From NCBI GenBank assembly GCA_041391665.1, contig JAWKNO010000001.1:2604001-2668000 (forward strand): 64,000 bases of DNA, given 5' to 3'. Under the pieces are notes generated by a model, which was given only the letters and a program-made list of their open reading frames with translations, searched no databases and was not told the DNA's origin. Positions 9,701 to 18,700 of the stretch are shown in pieces. Within the stretch, counting starts at the first letter, position 1; every line of letters starts with the position of its first letter. Source of the stretch: Bacteroidia bacterium (GTDB lineage Bacteria; Bacteroidota; Bacteroidia; J057). The position numbers and the translations under genes are program-made.

Positions 9701-12700
9701 TACCACTACGAACTCGCGTTGCAGAACGGGCAGCCAGCAGCCGATGCCAATCCGCGCATCGCCCATAGCCTGATCCTCAAGACCGACGAGCTCGGCAATG
9801 CCCTGCAAACCCTCGCCGTCGCCTACCCGCGCTGGGAATCCGCCGATTTTGACGATCCGCTGTTTCCCAACGGATCCGTAAAGCTGATTCAGGGCGTTCA
9901 AGCCGAAATGCATATCGCTTATACCGAAAGCCGCTTTACAGCAGACATCGACCAGCCAACAACCTATCGCCTGCGCATGCCAGCAGAGGTTCTCAGCTAT
10001 GAGCTGACAGGCGTGAAACCACAGCCAGGGAATCGCTATTTCCGGCTCGATGCACTGCGGCAGTATCAGTTCAGCCAGGTGTACCTGTCTGATACACAGG
10101 TACCGATCGGGGTAGAAGAACTGGCCTACCACTTGCTCCCAGACCCCCAGAAGGTGAAGGTGCAAAAGCGCCTGGTGGAGCGGGTGCGCATGCTGTATTT
10201 CCAGCAGGATCTCGTCAACCCCTTGCCTCTGGGCGAGCATGGCCCCTTAGGCCTCCCCTACGAAACCTACAAAATCGCGCTGACGGAAGGGTTGTTGCAA
10301 GACGTTTTGGGTGACAAACTGCCGACGCTGGAAAACCCGGGCGAGAGCAGGTCTTCCATGCTCGACCGCGTGCTGCCCCTGGGCGGCTACCACAAAATGG
10401 ACGGTGACTGGTGGATACGCTCCGGCATTGCCGGTTTCCAGCCCGATGCCGCCGCGCATTTTTACCTGCCCGAACGCTATACCGACCCCTTCGGCGCTGT
10501 AACGACCCTGGCCTACGACCCGCTGGACTTGTATATCAAAAGCAGCTTGGATCCGTTGGGCAATAAGGTGGAAGTGCCGGCTTTCGACTTCCGCGTCCTG
10601 GCACCGCTGGAGATGAAGGACCCCAACGGTAACCGGTCGGAGGTGGAATACGATGTGCTGGGCATCCCGGCGAGGATGGCCCTGAAAGGCAAAGGCGACG
10701 AGGCGGATTCCCTCACCGTAGCGCCTGCCGCCCTCACCCTTGCCGAAGTGGCCGCCTTTTTTACAGACCCCTACGACGAGGCCAGGGCCCGCAGCCTGCT
10801 CAGGGAGGCCACTGCCTACCACGTGTATTACTTCGGCGAAACCCTCGGCGCAGACGGGAAGGTCAGCTACGCCCAACACCCCGCCTGCGCGGCAAGCATC
10901 CTGCGCGAGCGGCACCACAAAGCCTCATTGGCTGACGGGGTAGTCAGCCCCCTCCAGATTGCCTTCGAATACAGCGACGGCAGCGGCCAGGTGATCGCCA
11001 CCAAAGTGCAGGCTGAGCCCGATCCCAATGCTGGTGCTAACGCTCCCCTGCGCTGGATCACCAACGGCCGCACCGTGCTCAACAACAAGGGCAATCCCGT
11101 CAAGCAATACGAGCCGTATTTCACCCCCTTGCACAGCTTCGAGGGGGACCCGGACGCGTCAGGCGTTACGGCGACGATCTACTACGACGCCGCTGGCCGC
11201 ACGGTTCGTACCGAAATGCCCGACGGCACCTACAGCCGGGTGGAGTTTTCGCCCTGGTTTTTCCGCGCCTGGGATGCCAATGACACCGTGCTGGAACCTG
11301 GAAATGCCTGGTATGCAGCCTTCTCGACCGGCACGACTGCCCAGCAAGAGGCCGCTGCCAAAGCAGCGATCCACGCCAACACCCCCGCCGAAACCCATAC
11401 CGACAGCCTGGGCCGCGAGGTAGTGGCCATCGTCCACAACAAGCAGGATGGCCTGGAAGAAAAACACCTCACCTACACCAAACTCGACGCTGAGGGCAAG
11501 CCTCTCTGGCTGCGGGATGCGCGCGGAAATTATGTGATGGTCTATGCCCGCGTGCAAAACCCGGCGGATTTTCAGGACATGGCGATGGCAAGCGATTATG
11601 TGCCCGCCTACGACCTCGCTGGCAACCTGCTCTTCCAGCACAGCAACGAGGCTGGCGACCGCTGGATGCTGCCCGACAGCACAGGGCAGCCCCTGTATGT
11701 CTGGGATGAAAATGAATATGCCGGGGCACTGGAAAAGCGCCTGATACGTACGGAATACGATGCCCTGAGCCGCCCAACCCGCCAATGGCTCGGGATCAAT
11801 GGCGGGGCAGAGAAAGAAATCAGCCGCATTACCTATGGCGAAAGCCTGCCCACTCCCGAGGACAAGAACCTGCGCGGGCAGGCGGTCATCTCCCTCGGCC
11901 CGGAAGGCCGCACGGAAGCGGTGAAGTTTGACTTTAAAGGCAACTTGCTGAAAAGCCGCCGACAACTGCTGGCCAAGGCCGACGTGCATACCATGGACTG
12001 GAGCGGCTATGTGGAAGGAGCGCCAGGCTATCTCTCCACCGAGGTGTTCGTGCAGCGCACCGAATACGATGCCCTGAGCCGCATGACCCGGCTGTACAAC
12101 TGGCACAGAGCAGGTACCACGCCTGCGGTGTACACCCCCACCTATAACCGCCGGGGCGTGCTGGAAAGCGAAACCCTATCCGTAAACGGGCCTGCGGCGA
12201 CCCAAGCCATCCAGCGCATCGAATACAATGCCAAAGGGCAGCGCACCCTGCTGCGCCTGGGCAACGGCACCAACACCCACTACACCTACGACCCGAATAC
12301 CTTCCGCCTTACCCGGCTCCATACCAGTCCGCCGCTCGGTGGTCCAGGCCTGTTGCAAGACCTGCACTACACCTACGACCCTGTGGGCAATATCACCCAG
12401 ATCGAAGACAAGGCGCAGGACACCATTTTTTTCCGAAACAGACAGGTGAAACCTGTACAAGCCTATGAATATGACGCGCTGTACCGGCTCATAACAGCCT
12501 CCGGGCGGGAAAATGCCAGGAATACTTATCCCGGACCGGGTACTTATCCTTTCGGCCCGATTGATACCGTCATCCCCGGCAGCAGCGCCCTGCGAAAATA
12601 CACCCAGTACTACACCTACGACCCGGCGGGCAACTTCACCGAGATGCGCCACTTCGCCAATAGCGGCAACTGGACCCGGACCTACGAGACCGACCCCAAG

Positions 12701-14293
12701 AGCAACCGCCTCCTGCGTACCTGGCAGAGCGGCGACGAAATAAACGCTGTAACCTACCAGTACGACACCCACGGCTCCATGCTCAACTTCAGCGGCAGCA
12801 TAGCCCAGCACCGCTGGGACTATCGCGACATGATCCATACCCTGAACCTCGGCGGGGGCGGAAACGCTTATTACCAGTACGACGCCGGTAAGCAGCGCAC
12901 CCGGAAATACATCGTGCGCAATAATAACGAATACTGGGAGCGCATCTACCTCGGCGGCTATGAACTATACCGCCGCTATGTGGGCGGCGTAGTGACCGAA
13001 GAAACCGAAACCCACCACCTCTTTGCCGACGAGCAGCGGGTGCTGATCGTGGAGGATGTACGCACCCCCTCGGCTCAGCCGACTGCAAGCCAGCTCTACC
13101 GCTACCAGTACAGCAACCACCTGGGCTCTGCCGCCCTGGAGCTGAATGCCGATGCCGACATCATCTCCTACGAGGAGTACCACCCCTACGGCACCACGGC
13201 CTACCAGGCACAGAATCAGATGATAAAAGCCGAAACAAAGTATTATAGATACTCTGGAAAAGAAAGAGACAAAGAAACGGGATTGCATTATTTTGGTGCA
13301 AGATATGCGGTACCTTGGCTTGGAAGGTGGCTAAGTATTGATCCCTTAATTAAAAAATATCCTTACATTAGTCCTTATAATTTCACTTTAAATAACCCTA
13401 TAAGAGTAATTGATCCCAATGGGGCAGATGTATACGTATTACTTTATACCTCTGGAAATAAGAGAGGTGATGAGATGTTTAAATCCGCAGCTTTAACAAG
13501 AGGAAACAATCTTCAATATGCCATAGATCCAGCCAAAGATGAAATATTTGTTGGAGAAATAGCAGATATTTCACTAGTTGGGGATTATTTAGATGAAATA
13601 AATAGAATAAAAAGAAAGACATCTGGCAAAATAACTGAATTGAGTATCTGGTCTCATGCGGGGACAGATGGGCCTACTGGAACCAGAGAAGCTTCTAAAA
13701 ATCCAATAGATAAAAACCAAATGAGCCTACAGGGTTGGGCAGATATTTATGTGGACTGGGCGAATAACGGAATAGGAGCAAAAGCAAATTTTTTCGGTTG
13801 CAATACTAGTTCGTTTGCTGAAAATATTTCTAATCTATCCTCCTTCCATAATGTAGAAGTTGCAGGACAATATACATCTTCGTTTCCTTCCAGGTTTACA
13901 GACTTTAGATTAAATTCAGAAGATGGGGCTGATAACTTTGTAATAAGCGAAAACATAGGGCTGCTGGGTCAGATTTATTATGAGTTTCAAGCAACCTACT
14001 TAGTAAGCGGTGTTGAAAGATTGGATGATTTGCAGGGAGTAGCACGACATAAAGCAATCGGAATGGAGGTCTATAAAAACGGGAAATCAATTGACTCTAG
14101 ATTTCAGGAAGGCACACCTGCACCTAGCTCGGTCAGGTCTATGCCTGATAATAAGGTTGAGAGTGTTCGACTTGGCGCCCCTATGCGAATAATTATTGGT
14201 TTCACCGAAGCGCAGTTCCCTATTAAAAGGGTTGAAGTGTCCCCCCGTTTTGCACCTGGATACTTGAACTTGACCCCAATGTTTGGACAATAA
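6740..14293 (+). CDS. tcBC: Tc toxin TcB-TcC fusion protein (SpvB, FG-GAP, TcdB, RHS, C-terminal toxin)
   Basis: With the ATG at 6740 the product has 2517 residues; a TTG at 6701 would add 13 Pro/Ala-rich residues. The SpvB-like start is at about residues 24-110 (PAIGLSYNSGAGNGIFGLGW). FG-GAP-like repeats lie near 500-680 (LDLNGDGKPEIV, ADMSGDGLTDIV). TcdB middle regions follow, then YD/RHS repeats (about 1750-2120). The RHS core ends with WLSIDPL and NNPIRVIDPNG (about 2197-2229), where family members are cut by an aspartyl autoprotease. Residues 2230-2517 are the payload. In Photorhabdus, TcB and TcC are separate proteins that form a hollow cocoon around the toxin and dock on TcA; here both are one chain. 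The body is GC-rich, but DNA after about 13195 is AT-rich. The last codons seem to come from an IS end. Confidence 0.95.
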   Translation: MQQPANTKAASSQASSSGEASNSFFLETPQISLPKGGGALKGIDEKFQVNPVNGTASVSLPLPFSPGRNGFMPAIGLSYNSGAGNGIFGLGWDLGFPSIQRKTDKLLPRYLEGEQEDIFLLSGAEDLVPFLVEDQGNWVRDERQEGGYTVRRYRPRIEGGFARIEQISHPQNGMWWKVTSRDNMVTFYGKNPEYRIADPADPGRVFQWLPELSFDDKGNCVFYAFKAEDGVGYGSDLQDANRFEENGKPRFTNRYLKRVYYSPKASFRPNMSQPEGLYETVNPAPDSFLMELVLDYGEHGNLPESIEGNAQVYYEDTQQTWPTRHDAFSSYRSGFDIRTARLCQRVLMFHHFDDLGAVPCLVSSLDLRYRDWQAQPGPGEGQKLEVTYLVSGAIRKYVRTAPGTSYRYRALPPLEFAYQELQWNTEVSTVSKEDAANAPAGLTSGYFFTDLYNEGISGIFTEQGEGWFYKENLGGGKFTPAQPVLSKPAMTGIAAGVLQLQDLEADGRKQIVVSSPGVNGYFELKDDRSWEPFRAFEQVANIDLRDPYTRLLDLNGDGKPEIVITEEQVFTWYPSAGIRGYNAPEKTLKPFDETQGPAIVFSDPEQRIFLADMSGDGLTDIVRIRNGEICYWPNLGYGRFGRKVTMAGSPWFDAQDLFNPAYLQLADVSGTGATDLIYLGQGRFHAWLNLSGNAWSEPCEITPFFDTTLPSQISVTDFLGNGTACLVWSSPLPEYAETPIRYIDLMGGKNPHILTSYKNNLGAETRWEYKSSTHFYLEDKKAGKPWGTRLPFPVQVVSRVTVTDKWRKTTFSTQYSYHHGYFDHAEREFRGFGRVEQTDVEDFGVFAAGNSASPYITDDQTLYQPPVKTITWFHTGAFLSRDRILNQFEQEYFRPNGGSFYENQLPEPDLEAASLSATEYREALRACKGMTLRSEVYELGVDDAGHVTDQRVKYFSAAFHNCHIQRLQPQGPNPYAVFLATESEAITYHYELALQNGQPAADANPRIAHSLILKTDELGNALQTLAVAYPRWESADFDDPLFPNGSVKLIQGVQAEMHIAYTESRFTADIDQPTTYRLRMPAEVLSYELTGVKPQPGNRYFRLDALRQYQFSQVYLSDTQVPIGVEELAYHLLPDPQKVKVQKRLVERVRMLYFQQDLVNPLPLGEHGPLGLPYETYKIALTEGLLQDVLGDKLPTLENPGESRSSMLDRVLPLGGYHKMDGDWWIRSGIAGFQPDAAAHFYLPERYTDPFGAVTTLAYDPLDLYIKSSLDPLGNKVEVPAFDFRVLAPLEMKDPNGNRSEVEYDVLGIPARMALKGKGDEADSLTVAPAALTLAEVAAFFTDPYDEARARSLLREATAYHVYYFGETLGADGKVSYAQHPACAASILRERHHKASLADGVVSPLQIAFEYSDGSGQVIATKVQAEPDPNAGANAPLRWITNGRTVLNNKGNPVKQYEPYFTPLHSFEGDPDASGVTATIYYDAAGRTVRTEMPDGTYSRVEFSPWFFRAWDANDTVLEPGNAWYAAFSTGTTAQQEAAAKAAIHANTPAETHTDSLGREVVAIVHNKQDGLEEKHLTYTKLDAEGKPLWLRDARGNYVMVYARVQNPADFQDMAMASDYVPAYDLAGNLLFQHSNEAGDRWMLPDSTGQPLYVWDENEYAGALEKRLIRTEYDALSRPTRQWLGINGGAEKEISRITYGESLPTPEDKNLRGQAVISLGPEGRTEAVKFDFKGNLLKSRRQLLAKADVHTMDWSGYVEGAPGYLSTEVFVQRTEYDALSRMTRLYNWHRAGTTPAVYTPTYNRRGVLESETLSVNGPAATQAIQRIEYNAKGQRTLLRLGNGTNTHYTYDPNTFRLTRLHTSPPLGGPGLLQDLHYTYDPVGNITQIEDKAQDTIFFRNRQVKPVQAYEYDALYRLITASGRENARNTYPGPGTYPFGPIDTVIPGSSALRKYTQYYTYDPAGNFTEMRHFANSGNWTRTYETDPKSNRLLRTWQSGDEINAVTYQYDTHGSMLNFSGSIAQHRWDYRDMIHTLNLGGGGNAYYQYDAGKQRTRKYIVRNNNEYWERIYLGGYELYRRYVGGVVTEETETHHLFADEQRVLIVEDVRTPSAQPTASQLYRYQYSNHLGSAALELNADADIISYEEYHPYGTTAYQAQNQMIKAETKYYRYSGKERDKETGLHYFGARYAVPWLGRWLSIDPLIKKYPYISPYNFTLNNPIRVIDPNGADVYVLLYTSGNKRGDEMFKSAALTRGNNLQYAIDPAKDEIFVGEIADISLVGDYLDEINRIKRKTSGKITELSIWSHAGTDGPTGTREASKNPIDKNQMSLQGWADIYVDWANNGIGAKANFFGCNTSSFAENISNLSSFHNVEVAGQYTSSFPSRFTDFRLNSEDGADNFVISENIGLLGQIYYEFQATYLVSGVERLDDLQGVARHKAIGMEVYKNGKSIDSRFQEGTPAPSSVRSMPDNKVESVRLGAPMRIIIGFTEAQFPIKRVEVSPRFAPGYLNLTPMFGQ
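13195..14290 (+). other. AT-rich 3' module of tcBC: end of the RHS core plus payload domain
   Basis: At about 13195, in the codons for the RHS core, the DNA changes from GC-rich to AT-rich and stays so to the end of the gene. The payload (about 288 residues) has LSIWSHAGTDG with His2306 and ANFFGCNTS with Cys2354, 48 residues apart and each after a hydrophobic strand. This is the pattern of clan CD (caspase/C80-like) cysteine peptidases. The assignment rests on two motifs only. RHS and TcC genes are known to exchange such 3' tips, which explains the composition step. Confidence 0.6.
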
Positions 14294-14315
14294 AATGGGA
14301 CAGTTGAATAAGGTG
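14265..14315 (+). mobile_element. Probable left end of an IS3-family element (IS150-like)
   Basis: From 14265 the sequence reads TGAACTTGACCCC, then TTTGGACAATAAAATGG, which resembles the terminal repeats of IS3-family elements of the IS150 type. An OrfA-like reading frame begins 20 bp farther on, as expected for such an element. The tcBC gene enters this end, and its last eight or nine codons (LNLTPMFGQ and stop) are encoded by it. No right end and no OrfB (DDE transposase) were found, so the element is incomplete. Confidence 0.5.
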
Positions 14316-14335
14316 GACAAATTGCAATTTATCAC

Positions 14336-15079
14336 ATGAAAAAGAGAATGCCAGTGAAGCAAAAACACAGAACATTCACTGGGAGCAATGGGAGCGAGAA
14401 GGCAAAGATTGCCCTGGCGGCGTTGCAAGAACGTCAGACTTTGTCGGAAATCGTGCAGGAGTATGGGGTGCACCCCAATCAGGTGAGTCAATGGAAAAAG
14501 CAGGCCCTGGTGGTGGTGAGTGGCTTTGAGGATCAGCGAAAATCGGATCGTGAGTCGAAAGCGCAGGAAGATCTGGTCAATGATTTGCACCAACAGATCG
14601 GCCTGCTCACTGTAGAGCGGGACAAGTTTTTTGATGCCCGCTTCAACTTCAAGCTCCGGGCGCTGGAGGAGCTGCTGGGGCCAATCTACCTGCAATTGAT
14701 CCGGAGCAAAATCACCCTCAGGGGCTATCAAGGCAACGATGCCTACCGCGAGAAAATCCTCAAGCAGTGCAATGAAACCATTCGCGGGCTGCTGCTGGAA
14801 AAAGGCCATCTCATCCCGGTGGAGTTGCTTCCTTACGCTGAGCAGTTTATCAGCCATTACGATGAATGGCTGCAGCATTATCATAAAACCAGGGAGACAC
14901 AGGATCAAACTGAGGTAACGCATCTGTTTACCCACAACTTTCCTCACGACGCCGAAACTGCCTTTCGGAAAAAGTATGAGGCCTACCGGAAAGAACTCGG
15001 GATCGAAGGATCGCTGGGGGAGGCAGTTTCACTGAGCACGCAGCAGGAGGCGGCAGCTGTGGCAGAAAAGAAAGAGTAG
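14336..15079 (+). CDS. IS3 OrfA-type HTH fused to an unrelated C-terminal domain
   Basis: Residues about 18-105 of this 247-residue ORF look like OrfA of IS3-family elements: a helix-turn-helix (IVQEYGVHPNQVSQWKKQAL) and the typical QIGLLTVERDKF segment at the end. The expected OrfB with the DDE catalytic core is missing. From about residue 107 a different helical domain follows (LEELLGPIYLQLIRSKITLR, EKGHLIPVELLPYAEQFISH), which I do not recognise. The ORF may be an accidental chimera left by a deletion inside the IS, or a domesticated DNA-binding protein. Codon use resembles the GC-rich toxin genes, and the frame is open over its full length. It lies in the toxin operon direction between tcBC and tcA. 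Confidence 0.55.
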   Translation: MKKRMPVKQKHRTFTGSNGSEKAKIALAALQERQTLSEIVQEYGVHPNQVSQWKKQALVVVSGFEDQRKSDRESKAQEDLVNDLHQQIGLLTVERDKFFDARFNFKLRALEELLGPIYLQLIRSKITLRGYQGNDAYREKILKQCNETIRGLLLEKGHLIPVELLPYAEQFISHYDEWLQHYHKTRETQDQTEVTHLFTHNFPHDAETAFRKKYEAYRKELGIEGSLGEAVSLSTQQEAAAVAEKKE

Positions 15080-15152
15080 GTTCATGGTTGTTAGCGCAAG
15101 CCGACGATCCACTTCGCTGTAGCCCCATCATCACCCCTGACAATCGCTTCTC

Positions 15153-15725
15153 ATGTCTGATCAGCAAGCGCCCCCCGCCCCTTACCATCCGGACGCATAC
15201 AGCCAGCTCTGTGCGTCATACCGGGCCATAGATGATTTCCGGGGCAAGCTCCTGGGATTTCTCCCCCTGGTATCAGGCCTCTCGATCTGGAGCACAGGCT
15301 GGGGCGGCACCAATGCAGTACCGGAAGATATGCACCCCGCGATGGGGGTTTTTGGCCTGCTGGTCACGCTGGGCCTGGCCCTCTTCGAGATGAAGGGCAT
15401 CCAGAAATGTACGGCCCTCATCCGGGCGGGCCAGCAGATGGAAGCCACCCTGGGGGTAACAGGCATGTTCACTGCCATCAAAGATTCGCACTGGACCCGT
15501 TTTGTTGTAACCGAACCCGTAGCCTCAGCTATGATCTATGCCACCGTAGCCGCTGTCTGGGCGTATGTCGCCTCCCAGTCTAGTGTATGGTGCGCGGTTG
15601 TATGGGGCCTGGTGGTGCTGGTGCCCATGTATGTTTACTGGCAAGGGCCTGTATCACGGCCTGACAAGCCGACCTCTGGTAAGTCTGTTGTGAATACAGG
15701 TACTGACCAGGCTGAGCCGAAATAA
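15153..15725 (+). CDS. Small integral membrane protein between the Tc genes, about 4 TM segments
   Basis: This 190-residue protein begins with a short soluble part (YSQLCASYRAIDDFRGKLLG), then shows hydrophobic segments at about 38-50, 68-85, 125-142 and 148-165, and ends with a polar Pro/Ser/Lys-rich tail. Proteins with this N-terminal motif and four membrane segments are known as uncharacterised families in many bacteria; the layout recalls SLATT-type membrane proteins, but I cannot assign it firmly. It starts 73 bp after the IS3-like ORF and ends 46 bp before tcA. A role in release, membrane anchoring or self-protection of the Tc toxin is possible and untested. Confidence 0.7.
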   Translation: MSDQQAPPAPYHPDAYSQLCASYRAIDDFRGKLLGFLPLVSGLSIWSTGWGGTNAVPEDMHPAMGVFGLLVTLGLALFEMKGIQKCTALIRAGQQMEATLGVTGMFTAIKDSHWTRFVVTEPVASAMIYATVAAVWAYVASQSSVWCAVVWGLVVLVPMYVYWQGPVSRPDKPTSGKSVVNTGTDQAEPK

Positions 15726-15771
15726 ACCCTGACGCATTTATTCTTCTGAACTCAAGTAAAAGACCGCTCAT

Positions 15772-18700
15772 ATGCCAACCCTCACTGTATCCGGCATCGT
15801 CCGTTATCAAAACGGCACCCCCATTACGGGCCTTCGCGTAGTATTGGTAGAGCGCCTGCTGCGCAACTGGCGCACGCTGGTATCCACCACAAGCCAGCGG
15901 CAGGGCCATTTCAGCCTTTCCCTGGCCGAGCTGCCCGACGTGGGCCGCTACTATGTGGAGGTGCTGGACGAGCGGGGCGCTACCCTGGCCAAAGAAGGCC
16001 CGCTGTCGCTTCGCGACGGCGATGTCCGGCTGGTACTGACCGTGTCAGATACCCGATACCAGGGCGAAGCGGTCTTCAGCACCCTCAGGCCGTCGCTGCA
16101 ACCCTATGTGGAGGAACTGCGCCAAAGCCAGGACGAAGCCGTGACGCTGGAAGATGCCCGGCTGGTATCGGCCCGGACACAGGTGCCGCTGGGCGAGGCC
16201 TGGGCCTGGATGAAGGCACATGAGCTTGAAAACCAGGCAAAATCAGGCCAAAACACCATTCCGGCAGATGTGTGGTATGGTTTGCTGAAAGAAAACCTGC
16301 CAGCCAGCATCCCTTCTCTGGCCCAGGTGCCTTTGAGTGAAATCGAAGCTGCGCTTGAGCGGGCAAAGGAAGCCAACCACATCCCGGCCTCGGTTTCGGT
16401 GAGGGCGGTAATGAAGCAATGGGTAAGGGTGCTGTCGGAAAAGGCGCTGGACGAAATACCCGCCGGGCTCGATGCTTCATTCGGCCAAATCCTGGAGCTG
16501 ACAGGAGCCTCTCGCCCCCAGCGCCTGCGGCTCATGGAGCTATGGTCTGCTCATACGGGAGATTCAAATGCCTTCTGGGCCAAGGCGGGCACTGTGCTAC
16601 GAAATCCCAGGCTGGTATCCAAGGTGCGCCGGGCTATTCAGTTGTCGGCATTCACGGGCTTTCAGCCGCAGATGATCGAGACCCTCCTACGTGTGCAGAT
16701 ACCGGACGATGTGCACGCAATGGCGTTTCTTGCAGATATGGATGCTGCGGCCTGGGGAACGATGATCCGCAATGCAGGGTCTGCCGGGGCTGAGGACCGC
16801 GCAGTGCCGACTTTTATCAAGGGAAATACCAGCCGCGAGCGGATCGCTGCCTATGCAAAAGGGCTGGCGAGAGCGACTGAGCGGGCCTTTCCGGAGCACG
16901 CATTTTTCGGAAGGCTGGACACCGGCTCTGGTTTCGCGGAGAGCAAGGACATGCTGCGGGCGTTTTTCAGCAGTAATCCTGATTTCTCTTTCCGGAAAAC
17001 CTCGGCTCGCTCGCTTGCAGACGGCACAGACCTGAACCTGACGGACATAGATAAGCCCGGGTTGCTGCTGAAGGAACTGCAGAGTGTGCGCCGGATGCAG
17101 AATTTCACCGACCGCATCTCCCTGATATATGAGTTGCGGAAAAACGGCCATGACTCAGCATTCAGTCTGTCTGCCATGAGCCAGAAAGGGTTTCTGAATA
17201 CATATCGGGACTTTTTTGAGACAGAAGCCGAAGCCGAAGAAACCTACCGCAGAGCGGGCACTGTAAGGCGGCGGGCCTACCATACTTCCACGAATGCGCA
17301 TTCCAGCCAGTCCATAGAGACCGAGGCGACTGTTGGCCCGACGATCGAAAACATCTTCGGCAGCCTCGATGCCTGCGACTGTGAGCACTGCCTTTCGATG
17401 TACAGCCCGGCAGCATATCTGACGGATTTGCTGCACTTTTTGGAAAAAGAGGAAGACGTATTCTCCGAGCTGAAAAGCCGCCGTCCCGATTTGCTCAAGC
17501 TGCTGCTCAACTGCGAAAATACCGAGACGCCGCTCCCCTATACCGATCTGGCGATCGAACTGATGGAGGCACTTGCGGTTTCGGACCCAACTCAGGCGCA
17601 CCAGACCACCCTGAGTGCTGCCGAGCTGGCGGCCCATCCGGAGCACCTGCATGCTCCGGCGTATGACCTCCTCAAGGGTGCCATTTACCCCTGGAGCCTG
17701 CCGTTTGATTTGGCCCTGGAAGAAAGCCGGGTGTACTTGTCACATCTCCGGGTGACCCGTGCCGACTTGATGACCCGGTTTTTTAAGGGTAATCAGGAAG
17801 AAGCCGTCAAAAGCCAGGCGATCGCCCTGGAGCGCTTGGGGCTTTCTGTAGCGGAGCTGAAGATCATCACGGGCGACACCCAGGGAGATGGCAGCCCCGG
17901 CGCAGGGATATGGAATTTCTACGGCTTTAACGCTGAAACAGGATATGCCCCCCTGACAGACCCCCTGGATGGGGGGGGGCTCAACCCGGCAGGCACCTGG
18001 CTGGAACAACTCTCTGAAAGAGTGGATGTCTTCCTGCAGCAGACCGGGCTGACGTATATCGAGTTGCTGCAATTGCTGGATTGCACGTTTATCAACCCAG
18101 GCAGGTCCAAAATCGAGTTGAAAAACGCACCCGATGCAAAGGCAGGCACATGCAAGTTGGATGAAATCAAACTGGCAGGCCTGGAAGTCGGCGACCTGGT
18201 GCGCTTGCATCGTTTTGTGCGGCTGGCCAGGAAGCTGCATTGGACCTTTGCAGAGCTGGACCAGGCGCTGCATGCGCTGCAAATCACAGGTGTGGAAGCC
18301 AATGGAACAGCTAAATCTTTGACGGCTTATCTCACCAAGAAGGAGGTAACCAGCCTGGCCCAAATCGAGCATATCCGGAAAGACCTGCGCCTGACAGTAG
18401 AAGAAGTCCTCGTGCTGTGGGCTTCTCTGGGCAGCGTTATCTACACCGACTACAGCGGTGAAAAGCAGCAGCCCAAAGCCAGTCTGTACCAGCGGAGGTT
18501 CTACAACAAAACGGTGATCAATCCTCCCATCTTTCCGGAAGATCCGCAAGACCTGGGTGCCCTGAATATGCAAATCGGAGGCAGGAAGCCTGAGATCATG
18601 GCGGCGCTGGAAATCGGCGAGGAAGACCTGCGGCTGCTGATGAAGGATTTGGAGCCGCTGAACCAGGCTAACCTTTCGATCCTGTACCGCAAGGTTATCC

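Noticed and set aside
6782..12838. Long minus-strand open frames (up to about 590 codons) opposite tcBC
   Set aside because: They are mirror frames of a GC-rich coding gene; their translations are rich in Ala, Gly, His and Val without domains, while the plus strand has recognised Tc domains over the whole length.
14336..15725. Immunity gene directly after the RHS payload
   Set aside because: The first ORF is IS-derived and the second is a membrane protein; Tc toxins aim at eukaryotic cells and need no immunity gene by rule, so I do not claim one.
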